Assembly: GCF_001458175.1 (NCBI RefSeq)
Contig: NZ_CYPW01000027.1
Location: forward strand, 394,997-458,996
Reading direction: 5' to 3'
Length of the DNA stretch: 64,000 bases
Origin: Shimia marina
GTDB lineage: Bacteria; Pseudomonadota; Alphaproteobacteria; Rhodobacterales; Rhodobacteraceae
Below, piece by piece: positions 17,052-24,907 of this stretch; the stretch's first letter is position 1, and the number at the start of each line of letters is the position of its first letter. The translations under genes were made by a program, and so were the position numbers. The notes below the pieces were generated by a model. It worked only from the letters and a program-made list of their open reading frames with translations, ran no database searches and had not been told where the DNA came from.

Positions 17052-17864
17052 GTGGCAGTTGGACTTTTTGACAGTGGGCTTGGTGGGCTGACCGTTTATG
17101 ACGCGGTGAGTAAACGTTTGCCGGATGTGCCCTTGGTGTATTTTGGCGACAATGCCCATGCGCCTTATGGGGTGCGCGATGCGGATGATGTGTACAACCT
17201 GACCACCTCGGCGGTGGAGCGCATGTGGGATGCGGGCTGTGATCTGGTCATTCTGGCCTGTAACACCGCAAGCGCGGCCGCCCTGCGCCGGATGCAGGAA
17301 AGCTGGATCCCCAGTGACAAACGTGTGTTGGGGGTGTTTGTGCCGCTGATTGAGGCGCTGACGGAACGCAGCTGGGGCGACAACAGCCCGCCGCGTGAAG
17401 TGGAAGTGAAACATGTGGCGCTGTTTGCAACGCCGGCCACGGTGGCCAGCCGTGCGTTTCAGCGCGAGTTGGCGTTTCGCGCAATTGGCGTGGATGTAGA
17501 GGCGCAGGCCTGTGGGGGCGTAGTGGACGCCATTGAAGACGGGGATCTGATCCTTGCCGAAGCTTTGGTGCGCAGCCATGTGGACGCGTTGCAACGCAAG
17601 ATGCCTGAGCCGCAGGCAGCGATTTTGGGCTGTACCCATTACCCTCTGATGCATGACACGTTTCAAGATGCTTTGGGGGCGGACGTAAAAGTGTATAGTC
17701 AGGCCAATCTGGTGGCAGATTCGCTGGCGGACTATCTGGAGCGGCATCCGAAAATGATCGGTGAAGGCAAAGACAATCTGTTTCTGACAACAGGCGATCC
17801 CCGCAAGGTGAGTGATCGCGCCACCCAGTTTTTGCGACGACAAATCAGCTTTCAGGCGGCCTGA
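17052..17864 (+). CDS. murI: Glutamate racemase
   Basis: A cofactor-independent racemase making D-glutamate for peptidoglycan. The family start is visible as [13 protein letters not shown]. The two catalytic cysteines are at residue 70 (in LACNTAS) and residue 194 (in GCTHYP), each with its conserved neighbours, and [12 protein letters not shown] lies between the first motifs. The 270-residue length is normal. I choose the GTG at 17052 because TGAGG precedes it at 6 bases; a TTG four codons earlier is the only other option. A hairpin without a T run follows the stop codon. Confidence 0.94.
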   Translation: MAVGLFDSGLGGLTVYDAVSKRLPDVPLVYFGDNAHAPYGVRDADDVYNLTTSAVERMWDAGCDLVILACNTASAAALRRMQESWIPSDKRVLGVFVPLIEALTERSWGDNSPPREVEVKHVALFATPATVASRAFQRELAFRAIGVDVEAQACGGVVDAIEDGDLILAEALVRSHVDALQRKMPEPQAAILGCTHYPLMHDTFQDALGADVKVYSQANLVADSLADYLERHPKMIGEGKDNLFLTTGDPRKVSDRATQFLRRQISFQAA

Positions 17865-17883
17865 ACACCGCTGATGCACACAA

Positions 17884-17911
17884 AGGGCTGCGACCTGCGG
17901 GCGCAGGCCCT
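17884..17911 (+). other. Hairpin after murI
   Basis: AGGGCTGCG pairs with CGCAGGCCCT with a single bulged base. It lacks a T tail, so it would be at best a weak or Rho-assisted terminator. A second small dyad (CCCCGT-AGATG-ACGGGG, 17940-17956) lies in the argC leader. Confidence 0.35.
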
Positions 17912-18002
17912 CGCAATCACATGTATTTCGGATTATTTACCCCGTAGATGACGGGGCGACCGCGTGGAAGCTGCGGTCTGATGAAGGGAAGAGGTCGAAG
18001 AG

Positions 18003-19031
18003 ATGACCCATAAAATCGCTATTCTTGGCGCCAGTGGCTACACCGGGGCAGAGCTTGTCCGGTTGATTGCCACCCACCCATCCATGGAAATTGTGGCTTT
18101 GTCCGCCGATCGTAAAGCAGGCATGGAAATGGCGGCGGTGTTTCCGCATTTGCGCCACCTGTCACTGCCAACACTTTGCAAGATTGATGAGATTGATTTT
18201 GCCGATGTTGATCTGTGTTTCTGTGCCTTGCCCCATGCCACATCTCAAAAGGTTATCAAAGCTTTACCGTCGGATGTGAAAGTTGTGGATCTGAGTGCTG
18301 ATTTCCGGCTGCGCGACCCTGAGGAATACGCGAAATGGTATGGCGGTCAGCATGATGCGCTCGAAATTCAGAAAGAGGCTGTCTATGGCCTGACGGAATT
18401 TTACCGCGACGAGATCAAAGCGGCGCGGGTTGTGGCGGGCACAGGCTGCAACGCGGCCACAGGTCAGTTTGCGTTGCGTCCGCTGATTGAAGCGGGTGTG
18501 ATTGATCTTGATCAGATCATTCTGGATCTGAAATGTGCAGTCTCTGGCGCAGGGCGGTCCTTGAAAGAGAACCTGCTGCATGCGGAGTTGAGCGAAGGTT
18601 ATCATGCCTATGCCGTGGGCGGCACGCATCGGCATCTGGGCGAGTTTGATCAGGAGTTTTCCAAGATCGCAGGCCGTGAGGTGAAGGTGCAATTTACGCC
18701 CCATCTGGTGCCTGCAAACCGGGGCATTCTGGCGACGGTCTATGTGCAGGGCGATGCGGCAGAGATCCATGCGACTCTTGTGGCGGCATATGGGGAGGAA
18801 CCGTTCATTGAGGTGCTGCCCTTTGGCGAAGCGCCAAGCACGCGCCATGTGCGTGGCTCTAACTTCTGCCATATCGGTGTGAGTGGGGACCGGATCGAAG
18901 GGCGCGCCATTGTGATTGCGGCGCTGGACAACCTGACCAAAGGCTCCAGCGGGCAGGCGTTGCAGAACGCCAATCTGATGTTGGGTGAGGAAGAGACGGC
19001 TGGCCTGATGCTGGCCCCTTGCTTCCCGTAA
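18003..19031 (+). CDS. argC: N-acetyl-gamma-glutamyl-phosphate reductase
   Basis: The NADPH-dependent third step of arginine synthesis, reducing N-acetylglutamyl phosphate to the semialdehyde. 342 residues, the long type-1 form. The N-terminal nucleotide-binding loop is [15 protein letters not shown], and the catalytic cysteine is C149 in [27 protein letters not shown] and a C-terminal [17 protein letters not shown] segment are typical. The start has AAGAGGTCG upstream. It is 27 bases before ccmE and may be read with it, although the functions differ. Confidence 0.96.
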   Translation: MTHKIAILGASGYTGAELVRLIATHPSMEIVALSADRKAGMEMAAVFPHLRHLSLPTLCKIDEIDFADVDLCFCALPHATSQKVIKALPSDVKVVDLSADFRLRDPEEYAKWYGGQHDALEIQKEAVYGLTEFYRDEIKAARVVAGTGCNAATGQFALRPLIEAGVIDLDQIILDLKCAVSGAGRSLKENLLHAELSEGYHAYAVGGTHRHLGEFDQEFSKIAGREVKVQFTPHLVPANRGILATVYVQGDAAEIHATLVAAYGEEPFIEVLPFGEAPSTRHVRGSNFCHIGVSGDRIEGRAIVIAALDNLTKGSSGQALQNANLMLGEEETAGLMLAPCFP

Positions 19032-19058
19032 ATTGCGCGTACGCGCCAGAGAGGAAAG

Positions 19059-19511
19059 ATGAAGAGCCTCAAAAAGCAACGCCGGGTGCAGGTGATTATC
19101 CTGACCTTCGTAGCCCTGATCGTATCCACGGCCCTGATTGGCTATGCGATGCGCGATGGCATCAATTTCTTCCGCTCTCCGTCGCAGGTGGTGGCTGAGC
19201 CACCTGCGGCCAATGAGGTGTTTCGCATTGGCGGCCTTGTGGAGGATGGCTCTCTTGTGCGTGAAGAAGGTGAAACTGTGCGGTTTTCTGTGACAGATGG
19301 CGGTGCCTCGGTGCCAGTGACCTTTACCGGCATCCTGCCGGATCTGTTCAAGGAAAACGAAGGCATGGTGGGTACGGGATCCTATGTGGATGGGGTGTTT
19401 GTAGCGACCGAAATCCTCGCCAAACATGATGAGACCTACATGCCCAAAGAGGTGGTGGATGCGCTCAAGGAGCAGGGTGTCTATCAACACTATGAAGAGG
19501 GTGATGGCTGA
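19059..19511 (+). CDS. ccmE: Cytochrome c maturation haem chaperone CcmE
   Basis: A 150-residue membrane-anchored periplasmic protein that binds haem covalently and passes it to CcmF/CcmH for attachment to apocytochromes c. It has one N-terminal transmembrane helix (residues ~11-30), then an OB-fold domain. The haem-binding residue is H123 within HDETYMP, with Y127 as the usual axial ligand. It is followed by a strong terminator, so ccmE ends a transcript and is separated from ccmF by the endolysin/holin pair. Confidence 0.96.
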   Translation: MKSLKKQRRVQVIILTFVALIVSTALIGYAMRDGINFFRSPSQVVAEPPAANEVFRIGGLVEDGSLVREEGETVRFSVTDGGASVPVTFTGILPDLFKENEGMVGTGSYVDGVFVATEILAKHDETYMPKEVVDALKEQGVYQHYEEGDG

Positions 19512-19537
19512 TCATTTTTGTTTGTTTCCATGAATTT

Positions 19538-19569
19538 AACCCCCGCCGGCCACGCCTGCGGGGGTTTTT
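19538..19569 (+). terminator. Terminator after ccmE
   Basis: AACCCCCGC / GCGGGGGTT stem with an 11-base loop and a TTTTT tail, 27 bases after the ccmE stop codon. Confidence 0.88.
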
Positions 19570-19623
19570 GTTGCAACAGCAGCGCGCGCCGCGCTTGGGG
19601 GGATTTAAGGCCAGACCAGGAGA

Positions 19624-19649
19624 CTGAATGGGTATCGCATTCAGGAGGT
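19624..19649 (+). promoter_or_regulatory. Hairpin abutting the endolysin ribosome binding site
   Basis: CTGAATG (19624-19630) and CATTCAG (19638-19644) form a perfect 7-bp stem. The last two stem bases are the first two of the near-perfect ribosome binding site AGGAGGT (19643-19649), which precedes the ATG by 4 bases. Folding could therefore limit ribosome access; alternatively it is a DNA dyad bound by a repressor. Confidence 0.45.
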
Positions 19650-19653
19650 CGGC

Positions 19654-20265
19654 ATGGTGGACGTGCGGCAAATTGCAAAAGAGATCGTGGCGCGGGAAGG
19701 TGGATTTGTGAATGACCCGGATGATCCGGGCGGGGCGACCAAGCATGGGGTGACCTTGGCGACAGCGCGTCGTTTGGGGCTGGACAAAGACGCAGACGGA
19801 GATGTGGACATTGATGATGTGCGCCGGTTGACGCCGCAGGACGCAGAGCAGGTGTTTTTGCGGCACTACTATCACAGACCCAAGATCGACCAACTTCCGG
19901 AGGTGCTACAGGCGTCGGTGTTTGACATGTATGTCAATGCCGGGGCGCATGCGGTGAGAATATTGCAGCGGCTCTTGGGACAGATGGGGCAGAAAGTGGC
20001 TGTGGATGGGCAGATTGGCCCACAAACCATAGGCGCGGCGCAGGCGGCGGCAGCTGCGGCGCCCCATCATCTGGCCGATGCCTATGGGATTGCGCGGCGT
20101 AATTACTATTTTCGTCTGGCCGACAAGCGCCCCAAGTTGCGCAAGTTTGCGCGTACGCGTGCAGGCAACAAAGGGGGCTGGATCAAACGGGCGGAGAGTT
20201 TCATTTCGCCGCGCTATCATCTTAATGCACGTGAATTTCAGCAGCGGGTGGCGGCATGGGGATGA
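19654..20265 (+). CDS. GH108 N-acetylmuramidase (endolysin-like, holin-associated)
   Basis: 203 residues. An N-terminal glycoside hydrolase 108 domain with the catalytic Glu in the EGG motif (AREGGFVND, residues ~14-17) and GGATKHGVT, followed by a C-terminal peptidoglycan-binding-type helical domain. It would cleave the glycan backbone of peptidoglycan. No signal peptide is visible, so release needs a holin, and the next gene is one, overlapping by 10 bases. In Rhodobacter capsulatus an unlinked endolysin/holin pair of this type releases the gene transfer agent. The location between ccmE and ccmF and the absence of phage genes argue against a prophage remnant. Confidence 0.85.
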   Translation: MVDVRQIAKEIVAREGGFVNDPDDPGGATKHGVTLATARRLGLDKDADGDVDIDDVRRLTPQDAEQVFLRHYYHRPKIDQLPEVLQASVFDMYVNAGAHAVRILQRLLGQMGQKVAVDGQIGPQTIGAAQAAAAAAPHHLADAYGIARRNYYFRLADKRPKLRKFARTRAGNKGGWIKRAESFISPRYHLNAREFQQRVAAWG

Positions 20266-20780
20266 TCGAGCGGCTTTTGTCTTTTGTGTTCGGCGGCGGG
20301 CGCAATGTGATTGCAGAAACGGCTGAGGTGTTTCGGGAAAATGCCGACGCTGGAGCACAGCGCGCGCAGAGTGTTCAGGTAGCGGCAATGCAGGCCCATG
20401 CGGCGGAGTTTGCGCAGGGTGAACGTGGACGATTTGACCGGATCATGGATGGGATCAACCGGTTGCCACGCCCAGCGATGGCGCTGGGATGTCTTGGGCT
20501 GTTTGGGGCGGCTATGGTCAACCCGGATTGGTTTGCAGCACGCATGCAGGGGATAGCCTTGGTGCCTGAGCCCTTGTGGTGGCTTTTGGGTGTGGTGGTG
20601 AGTTTCTACTTTGGTGCGCGCCATCAGGCAAAGGGACAGGAATTTCAGCGTGTTATGTCGCACTACGTCATGCGCTCCAGTGCCGATGCTGGTCGTCAGT
20701 CACTTGAGGCGAGCGATGGCGGTGACAATCCGGCACTGCGGGCGTGGCAGGAGAGACAGGATCGCGTGCGTGAGCGTTGA
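20256..20780 (+). CDS. Holin family protein
   Basis: 174 residues: a helical N-terminal half and two to three hydrophobic segments in the middle (around ALGCLGLFGAAM and LWWLLGVVVSFYFGA), ending in a charged tail. This matches the holin family found next to GH108 muramidases in alphaproteobacteria. A holin opens the inner membrane so that the muramidase reaches the cell wall. The start overlaps the end of the endolysin gene by 10 bases, so the pair is made together. There are no other phage-like genes within the window. Confidence 0.8.
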   Translation: MGMIERLLSFVFGGGRNVIAETAEVFRENADAGAQRAQSVQVAAMQAHAAEFAQGERGRFDRIMDGINRLPRPAMALGCLGLFGAAMVNPDWFAARMQGIALVPEPLWWLLGVVVSFYFGARHQAKGQEFQRVMSHYVMRSSADAGRQSLEASDGGDNPALRAWQERQDRVRER

Positions 20781-20832
20781 GGGTGCGGCGCGGGGCCGCA
20801 ACAAAGTGATCGTCTGATTGACGCAAATGGCA

Positions 20833-20861
20833 TTGGCCCCGCCTGAGCCGCACTCTATATT
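20833..20861 (+). promoter_or_regulatory. Candidate promoter giving a leaderless ccmF mRNA
   Basis: TTGGCC (20833-20838) and TATATT (20856-20861) are 17 bases apart. Seven bases past the -10 box is the A of the ccmF ATG (20868). No ribosome binding site precedes that ATG, consistent with a leaderless start. Confidence 0.5.
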
Positions 20862-20867
20862 GGCGTC

Positions 20868-22841
20868 ATGATAATCGAGCTCGGCCATTTTGCACTGATC
20901 CTAGCCGCCGTCACCGCTTTGGTGCAGGCGATTGTTCCTCTTATTGGCGCGCAAATGCGCTGGCCCGGCTGGATGGCCGTGGCTGAACCTGCGGCGGGGG
21001 TGCAGTTTGTCTTCACTCTGTTCAGCTTTGCCGCGCTGACCTACGCCTTTGTCACCTCTGATTTCTCGCTGAATCTTGTCACGGCCAACTCACATACGTT
21101 GAAGCCGATGCTCTATAAAATCAGCGGGGTCTGGGGAAATCATGAAGGTTCCATGCTGCTCTGGGTGCTGATCCTGACATTGTTTGGGGCCTGTCTGGCA
21201 TGGTTTGGAGGCAATCTGCCCCCCGGCATCCGCGCCCGTGCGCTTGCGGTGCAGGGCTCTGTGGCGGTGGCGTTTTTTGCCTTTATCCTGTTCACCTCCA
21301 ACCCGTTTGAGCGCATGGAGGTGGTGCCGTTTGATGGGCGTGACCTGAACCCGCTGTTGCAGGATGTGGGCCTCGCTTTGCATCCGCCGTTTCTCTATCT
21401 GGGCTATGTTGGGCTTTCGATGGCCTTCTCCTTTGCCATTGCCGCGCTGATTGAGGGCCGCGTGGATGCGGCCTGGGGACGGTGGGTGCGCCCGTGGACA
21501 TTGGCGGCCTGGGTGTTTCTGACCATCGGCATCGCGCTTGGTTCGTGGTGGGCTTATTATGAGCTGGGCTGGGGTGGTTTCTGGTTCTGGGATCCGGTGG
21601 AGAATGCCTCTTTTATGCCATGGCTTCTGGCAGCGGCGCTGTTGCATTCAGCCATTGTGGTGGAGAAGCGCGAGGCGCTTAAAAGCTGGACCATCCTGCT
21701 GGCGATCATGGCCTTTAGTTTCTCTCTGATCGGGACCTTTATTGTGCGCTCTGGTGTGATCACCTCGGTGCATGCCTTTGCCAATGATCCTGAGCGGGGG
21801 GTATTTATTCTGGCCATTCTGGCGTTGTTCACGGGCGGCGGGCTGACGCTTTTTGCTGCGCGGGCAAGTGCGATGGAAGCCAAAGGTGTGTTTGGCGTGG
21901 TCAGCCGCGAAAGCGCGCTGGTGCTGAACAATATCCTGCTGGCGGTGAGCTGTTTTGTGGTCTTCATTGGCACCATCTGGCCGTTGGTGAGCGAGATGTT
22001 CTTTGATCGTAAGCTGAGCGTGGGGCCGCCTTTCTTCAATATGGCCTTCACGCCGTTTATGGTGCTTTTGGGAGCGATTTTGCCGATCGGGGCGATGCTG
22101 CCGTGGAAGCGCGCCAAGTTGGATCGGGTTGTGAAGCCGCTGATCCCGGCTCTGGTGCTGGCGCTGGCCATTGGTGGGCTGGCTTGGGCGATGCAAAGTG
22201 GGCGCTCTTTGCTGGGGCCGATTGGTCTGTTTCTTGGGGCCTGGCTGGTCTTTGGTGCGGGCGTGGACCTGATGTCGCGTACCGGACGCGGAGCGGTGAC
22301 GGAACGGCTTGCGCGACTGGGCCGTTTGCCACGGGCCGACTGGGGCAAGGCGGTGGCGCATGCGGGCTTTGGCATCACCATGCTGGGCGTAGCCGGGTTG
22401 ATGGCCTGGGAGCAGGAAGACATCCGCGTGGCGCAGCTGAATGAACCTTATGTGGTTGGCAAATATGAAATCACATTGGAGCAGGTGCGCGAGGTGGAAG
22501 GACCAAACTATCTGAGCACCATGGCGGATATCCGTGTGCGCCAAGATGGTCGGGAGATCGCGCTGTTGCATCCTGAAAAGCGGGTCTATCCGGTGGCAGG
22601 CATGCCCACCACCGAAGCGGCGATTGACTATCGCCCCATGCGCGACGTCTATCTGGCGATTGGGGATGCGCAGGCAGGCGGGGCCTATACTGTGCGGACC
22701 TACATCAAACCTCTGACCAACTGGATCTGGCTCGGCTCCGCTCTGATGGCGCTGGGGGGCTGCCTGAGCCTGACAGACCGCCGCTATCGGGTGGCCGCCG
22801 GCGCGCGTAAGGCGCCAAAAGCGGGAGTGCCGGCAGAATGA
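20868..22841 (+). CDS. ccmF: Cytochrome c haem lyase subunit CcmF
   Basis: A 657-residue polytopic inner-membrane protein of the CcmF/NrfE family that, with CcmH, attaches haem to apocytochrome c. It has many transmembrane helices. The tryptophan-rich haem-binding WWD region is seen at residues ~230-245 (GWGGFWFWDPVENASF), and conserved periplasmic histidines occur in LHPPFLYLGYVG and in the VHAF segment near residue 300. The N-terminus (MIIELGHFALILAA) is the family norm, fixing the start even though no ribosome binding site precedes it. The stop overlaps the ccmH start (ATGA). Confidence 0.96.
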   Translation: MIIELGHFALILAAVTALVQAIVPLIGAQMRWPGWMAVAEPAAGVQFVFTLFSFAALTYAFVTSDFSLNLVTANSHTLKPMLYKISGVWGNHEGSMLLWVLILTLFGACLAWFGGNLPPGIRARALAVQGSVAVAFFAFILFTSNPFERMEVVPFDGRDLNPLLQDVGLALHPPFLYLGYVGLSMAFSFAIAALIEGRVDAAWGRWVRPWTLAAWVFLTIGIALGSWWAYYELGWGGFWFWDPVENASFMPWLLAAALLHSAIVVEKREALKSWTILLAIMAFSFSLIGTFIVRSGVITSVHAFANDPERGVFILAILALFTGGGLTLFAARASAMEAKGVFGVVSRESALVLNNILLAVSCFVVFIGTIWPLVSEMFFDRKLSVGPPFFNMAFTPFMVLLGAILPIGAMLPWKRAKLDRVVKPLIPALVLALAIGGLAWAMQSGRSLLGPIGLFLGAWLVFGAGVDLMSRTGRGAVTERLARLGRLPRADWGKAVAHAGFGITMLGVAGLMAWEQEDIRVAQLNEPYVVGKYEITLEQVREVEGPNYLSTMADIRVRQDGREIALLHPEKRVYPVAGMPTTEAAIDYRPMRDVYLAIGDAQAGGAYTVRTYIKPLTNWIWLGSALMALGGCLSLTDRRYRVAAGARKAPKAGVPAE

Positions 22842-23320
22842 TGCGGGGAATGCAAACTTTGAAAGCCCTTGTGCTGGCCGGGGCATGTGTTCTGGGCGCG
22901 GCTGCGCCAGCTTTGGCGGTTCAACCGGATGAGGTTCTGGCTGATCCTGCGCTGGAAGAACGGGCGCGGGTGATTTCCAAAGATCTGCGCTGTCTGGTGT
23001 GTCGCAATGAGAGCATTGATGAATCCAACGCCCAGTTGGCGCGGGATTTGCGCATATTGGTGCGCGAGCGCCTTGTGGCCGGGGACAGCAATGTGCAGGT
23101 CGTTGATTTTGTTGTGGATCGCTATGGCGAATATGTGCTGTTGCGCCCACGCACAAGTGGGACGAATATCCTGCTGTATGCTGCCGGGCCGGTGATGTTG
23201 CTTTTGGCGTTGGGTATGGGATTTGCCTATACACGCCGCCGCTCACAGGCGCGCAGCGCAACCGAACGGGGCTTAAGTGCCGAGGAGCAGGCGCGCCTGA
23301 GTGAAATCCTGAAGGAGTGA
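22838..23320 (+). CDS. ccmH: Cytochrome c maturation protein CcmH (CcmL-type)
   Basis: A 160-residue periplasmic thiol-disulphide protein that reduces the CXXCH cysteines of apocytochrome c before haem attachment. It has an N-terminal signal peptide (cleavage after APALA), the redox pair C52/C55 in LRCLVCRNE, and a C-terminal transmembrane helix. This is the short CcmH without the TPR domain, which in Rhodobacteraceae is a separate CcmI protein (not here). Coupled to ccmF by a four-base overlap. Two further in-frame ATGs close by leave the exact start open by four codons. Confidence 0.95.
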   Translation: MMRGMQTLKALVLAGACVLGAAAPALAVQPDEVLADPALEERARVISKDLRCLVCRNESIDESNAQLARDLRILVRERLVAGDSNVQVVDFVVDRYGEYVLLRPRTSGTNILLYAAGPVMLLLALGMGFAYTRRRSQARSATERGLSAEEQARLSEILKE

Positions 23321-23385
23321 TTTGGGGTTCATGACGCGCATATAAGAGCGGGCTGTCGGAATAAGGCAGCGGGCGGAGGGGATTT

Positions 23386-24162
23386 ATGGAATACCAAACC
23401 ATTTTGTATGAGCTTGCGGACAATGTCGCGACAGTGACATTGAACCGGCCAGAGACTTTGAATGCTCTGACCCAGCAGATGCGCGCAGAGATCACCCATG
23501 CATTGGGTGTGGCGGGCAAAGAGGCGCGTGTTGTGGTCTTGACCGGTGCGGGCAAGGCGTTTTGCTCTGGTCAGGATCTGGGGGATGGCTCCAGCGCGGC
23601 CAATCTCGATCTGGAGCGCACGCTGCGTGATGAGTACCTGCCGATGATCAGGGCCATTCGGGAGTGCCCCGTCCCCACCATTTGTGCCGTGAATGGACCA
23701 GCAGCCGGAGCGGGCGCGAACCTTGCTCTGTCAGCGGATGTGGTGATCGCCAAGGAAAGCGCCTATTTTATGCAGGCGTTTTCGCGTATTGGCCTGATGC
23801 CGGATGCTGGGGGCACCTATGAGTTGCCGCGATCCATGGGCGCGGCCAAGGCCATGGGAGCTGCGCTGTTTGCAGATAAAATCACGGCCCGTCAGGCAGA
23901 TGACTGGGGTATGATCTGGGAAGCGGTTGCCGATGAGGCGTATAGTGCTCAGGTAGAGGCGCGGGCGACCTATCTGGCGAATGGTCCGACGCTGGCCTTT
24001 AAGGAAATCAAACGCACCATTCAGGAAAGCTATGGCAATGACTGGGGGGCGCAGATGGCTCAGGAAGCCAAGCGTCAGGGCAAATTGGGCAAGACGCGTG
24101 ACTTCAAGGAAGGCGTAGTGGCCTTTCTGGACAAACGCCCCGCGAAATACGAGGGGCGCTGA
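23386..24162 (+). CDS. Enoyl-CoA hydratase/isomerase family protein (PaaG-like)
   Basis: A 258-residue crotonase-fold protein. The oxyanion-hole segments are clear: AFCSGQDL near residue 62-69 and NGPAAGAGANLALSADVV near 104-121, followed by GLMPDAGGTYELPR. The Asp and Gly pattern there resembles PaaG, the ring-epoxide isomerase of phenylacetate breakdown, more than a classical hydratase with two catalytic Glu. No other paa genes are nearby, so the assignment is by sequence only. The ribosome binding site is GGAGGGG. It converges on the next gene with two bases between stop codons. Confidence 0.75.
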   Translation: MEYQTILYELADNVATVTLNRPETLNALTQQMRAEITHALGVAGKEARVVVLTGAGKAFCSGQDLGDGSSAANLDLERTLRDEYLPMIRAIRECPVPTICAVNGPAAGAGANLALSADVVIAKESAYFMQAFSRIGLMPDAGGTYELPRSMGAAKAMGAALFADKITARQADDWGMIWEAVADEAYSAQVEARATYLANGPTLAFKEIKRTIQESYGNDWGAQMAQEAKRQGKLGKTRDFKEGVVAFLDKRPAKYEGR

Positions 24163-24164
24163 GC

Positions 24165-24674
24165 TTAGCGTTCTTTCAGGCGTTTCATAAGGGCCAGCGC
24201 TTCGGGCGTTGGCCTTTGTTCTGTGCGACGATAGACGCGCCCATCAATCGTGCGTGTGGCCAGCTTATGGTCGATCAGAGAGCGCCGCAAAAGTACATGA
24301 TCGTCAAAGCCAAGGCCAGCTTTGAGCACCTCATTGACCTGCTTTTCGGTGAGATCCTGATGCGCAGGCAGGCGTGCCCAGAAAGGCCAGAGACACAGCC
24401 CTTGCACTTTGGTCCATTTGGGCCAGCGATTCATGCGGCCGTTTTCATCAAACACACGCAGCGCCCGTTTGAGGGCGAGCTCATCCAAGGTGGGCGCAGT
24501 GGCGTTTGTGTCTGCTTTGAGATGTTGATGGTTCTGAAATCCTGCGGCTTTGGCCACCAGCGTTAACATGGTGGCATGTCCGGGCAGGCTGTCCCGATCT
24601 GACAAAGCAGCGCGCAGGGTTTTGGTGAAGGCGGAAACATCCGCCACATAAAGAGGGGTCACGTCTTTAGACAT
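24165..24674 (-). CDS. DUF2087-domain protein
   Basis: 169 residues. The C-terminal half (about residues 70-165) shows the DUF2087 pattern: a GRMNRWPKW start, a helix pair, EKQVNEVLK, the DDHVLLRRSLIDHKL segment and a final YRR strand. In other bacteria this domain is found alone or behind HTH domains and is thought to bind nucleic acid or act in regulation. The N-terminal half, with GHATMLTLVAKAAGFQNHQHL, looks like a small helical domain of the kind seen in some regulators. Function unknown. Convergent with the enoyl-CoA hydratase gene. Confidence 0.7.
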   Translation of the reverse strand: MSKDVTPLYVADVSAFTKTLRAALSDRDSLPGHATMLTLVAKAAGFQNHQHLKADTNATAPTLDELALKRALRVFDENGRMNRWPKWTKVQGLCLWPFWARLPAHQDLTEKQVNEVLKAGLGFDDHVLLRRSLIDHKLATRTIDGRVYRRTEQRPTPEALALMKRLKER

Positions 24675-24867
24675 GAGGGCATCCTTTTGAAATCGTGCAT
24701 CCCGATAAGGCCGGGGTCGATGGCCGCCCTTGTCGACGGCACGTGCAAAAGTATGCTGTCGATGATGTGTCTGGCAGGTTTAGCGAAGTCATATGACCGG
24801 CGGCGCCTGGGTGAACTGCGGACCCTGAGACAAGAGGTACGCGCAAGCCGGTGAAAACGCAAGAGGG

Positions 24868-24897
24868 GCCATGGCCGACGTGTTGTGCGGCCATGGC
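24868..24897. terminator. Perfect 10-bp hairpin downstream of the RTX gene
   Basis: GCCATGGCCG and CGGCCATGGC pair around a 10-base loop, 10 bases past the RTX stop on the minus strand. No T run follows on either strand, so it may be a Rho-dependent or mRNA-stabilising end. The rest of 24675-24907 shows nothing recognisable. Confidence 0.45.
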
Positions 24898-24907
24898 GCT
24901 ATAGAGA

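Noticed and set aside
19654-20780. Prophage remnant
   Set aside because: No integrase, repressor, structural gene, attachment repeat or tRNA is nearby, and the pair sits tidily between ccm genes.
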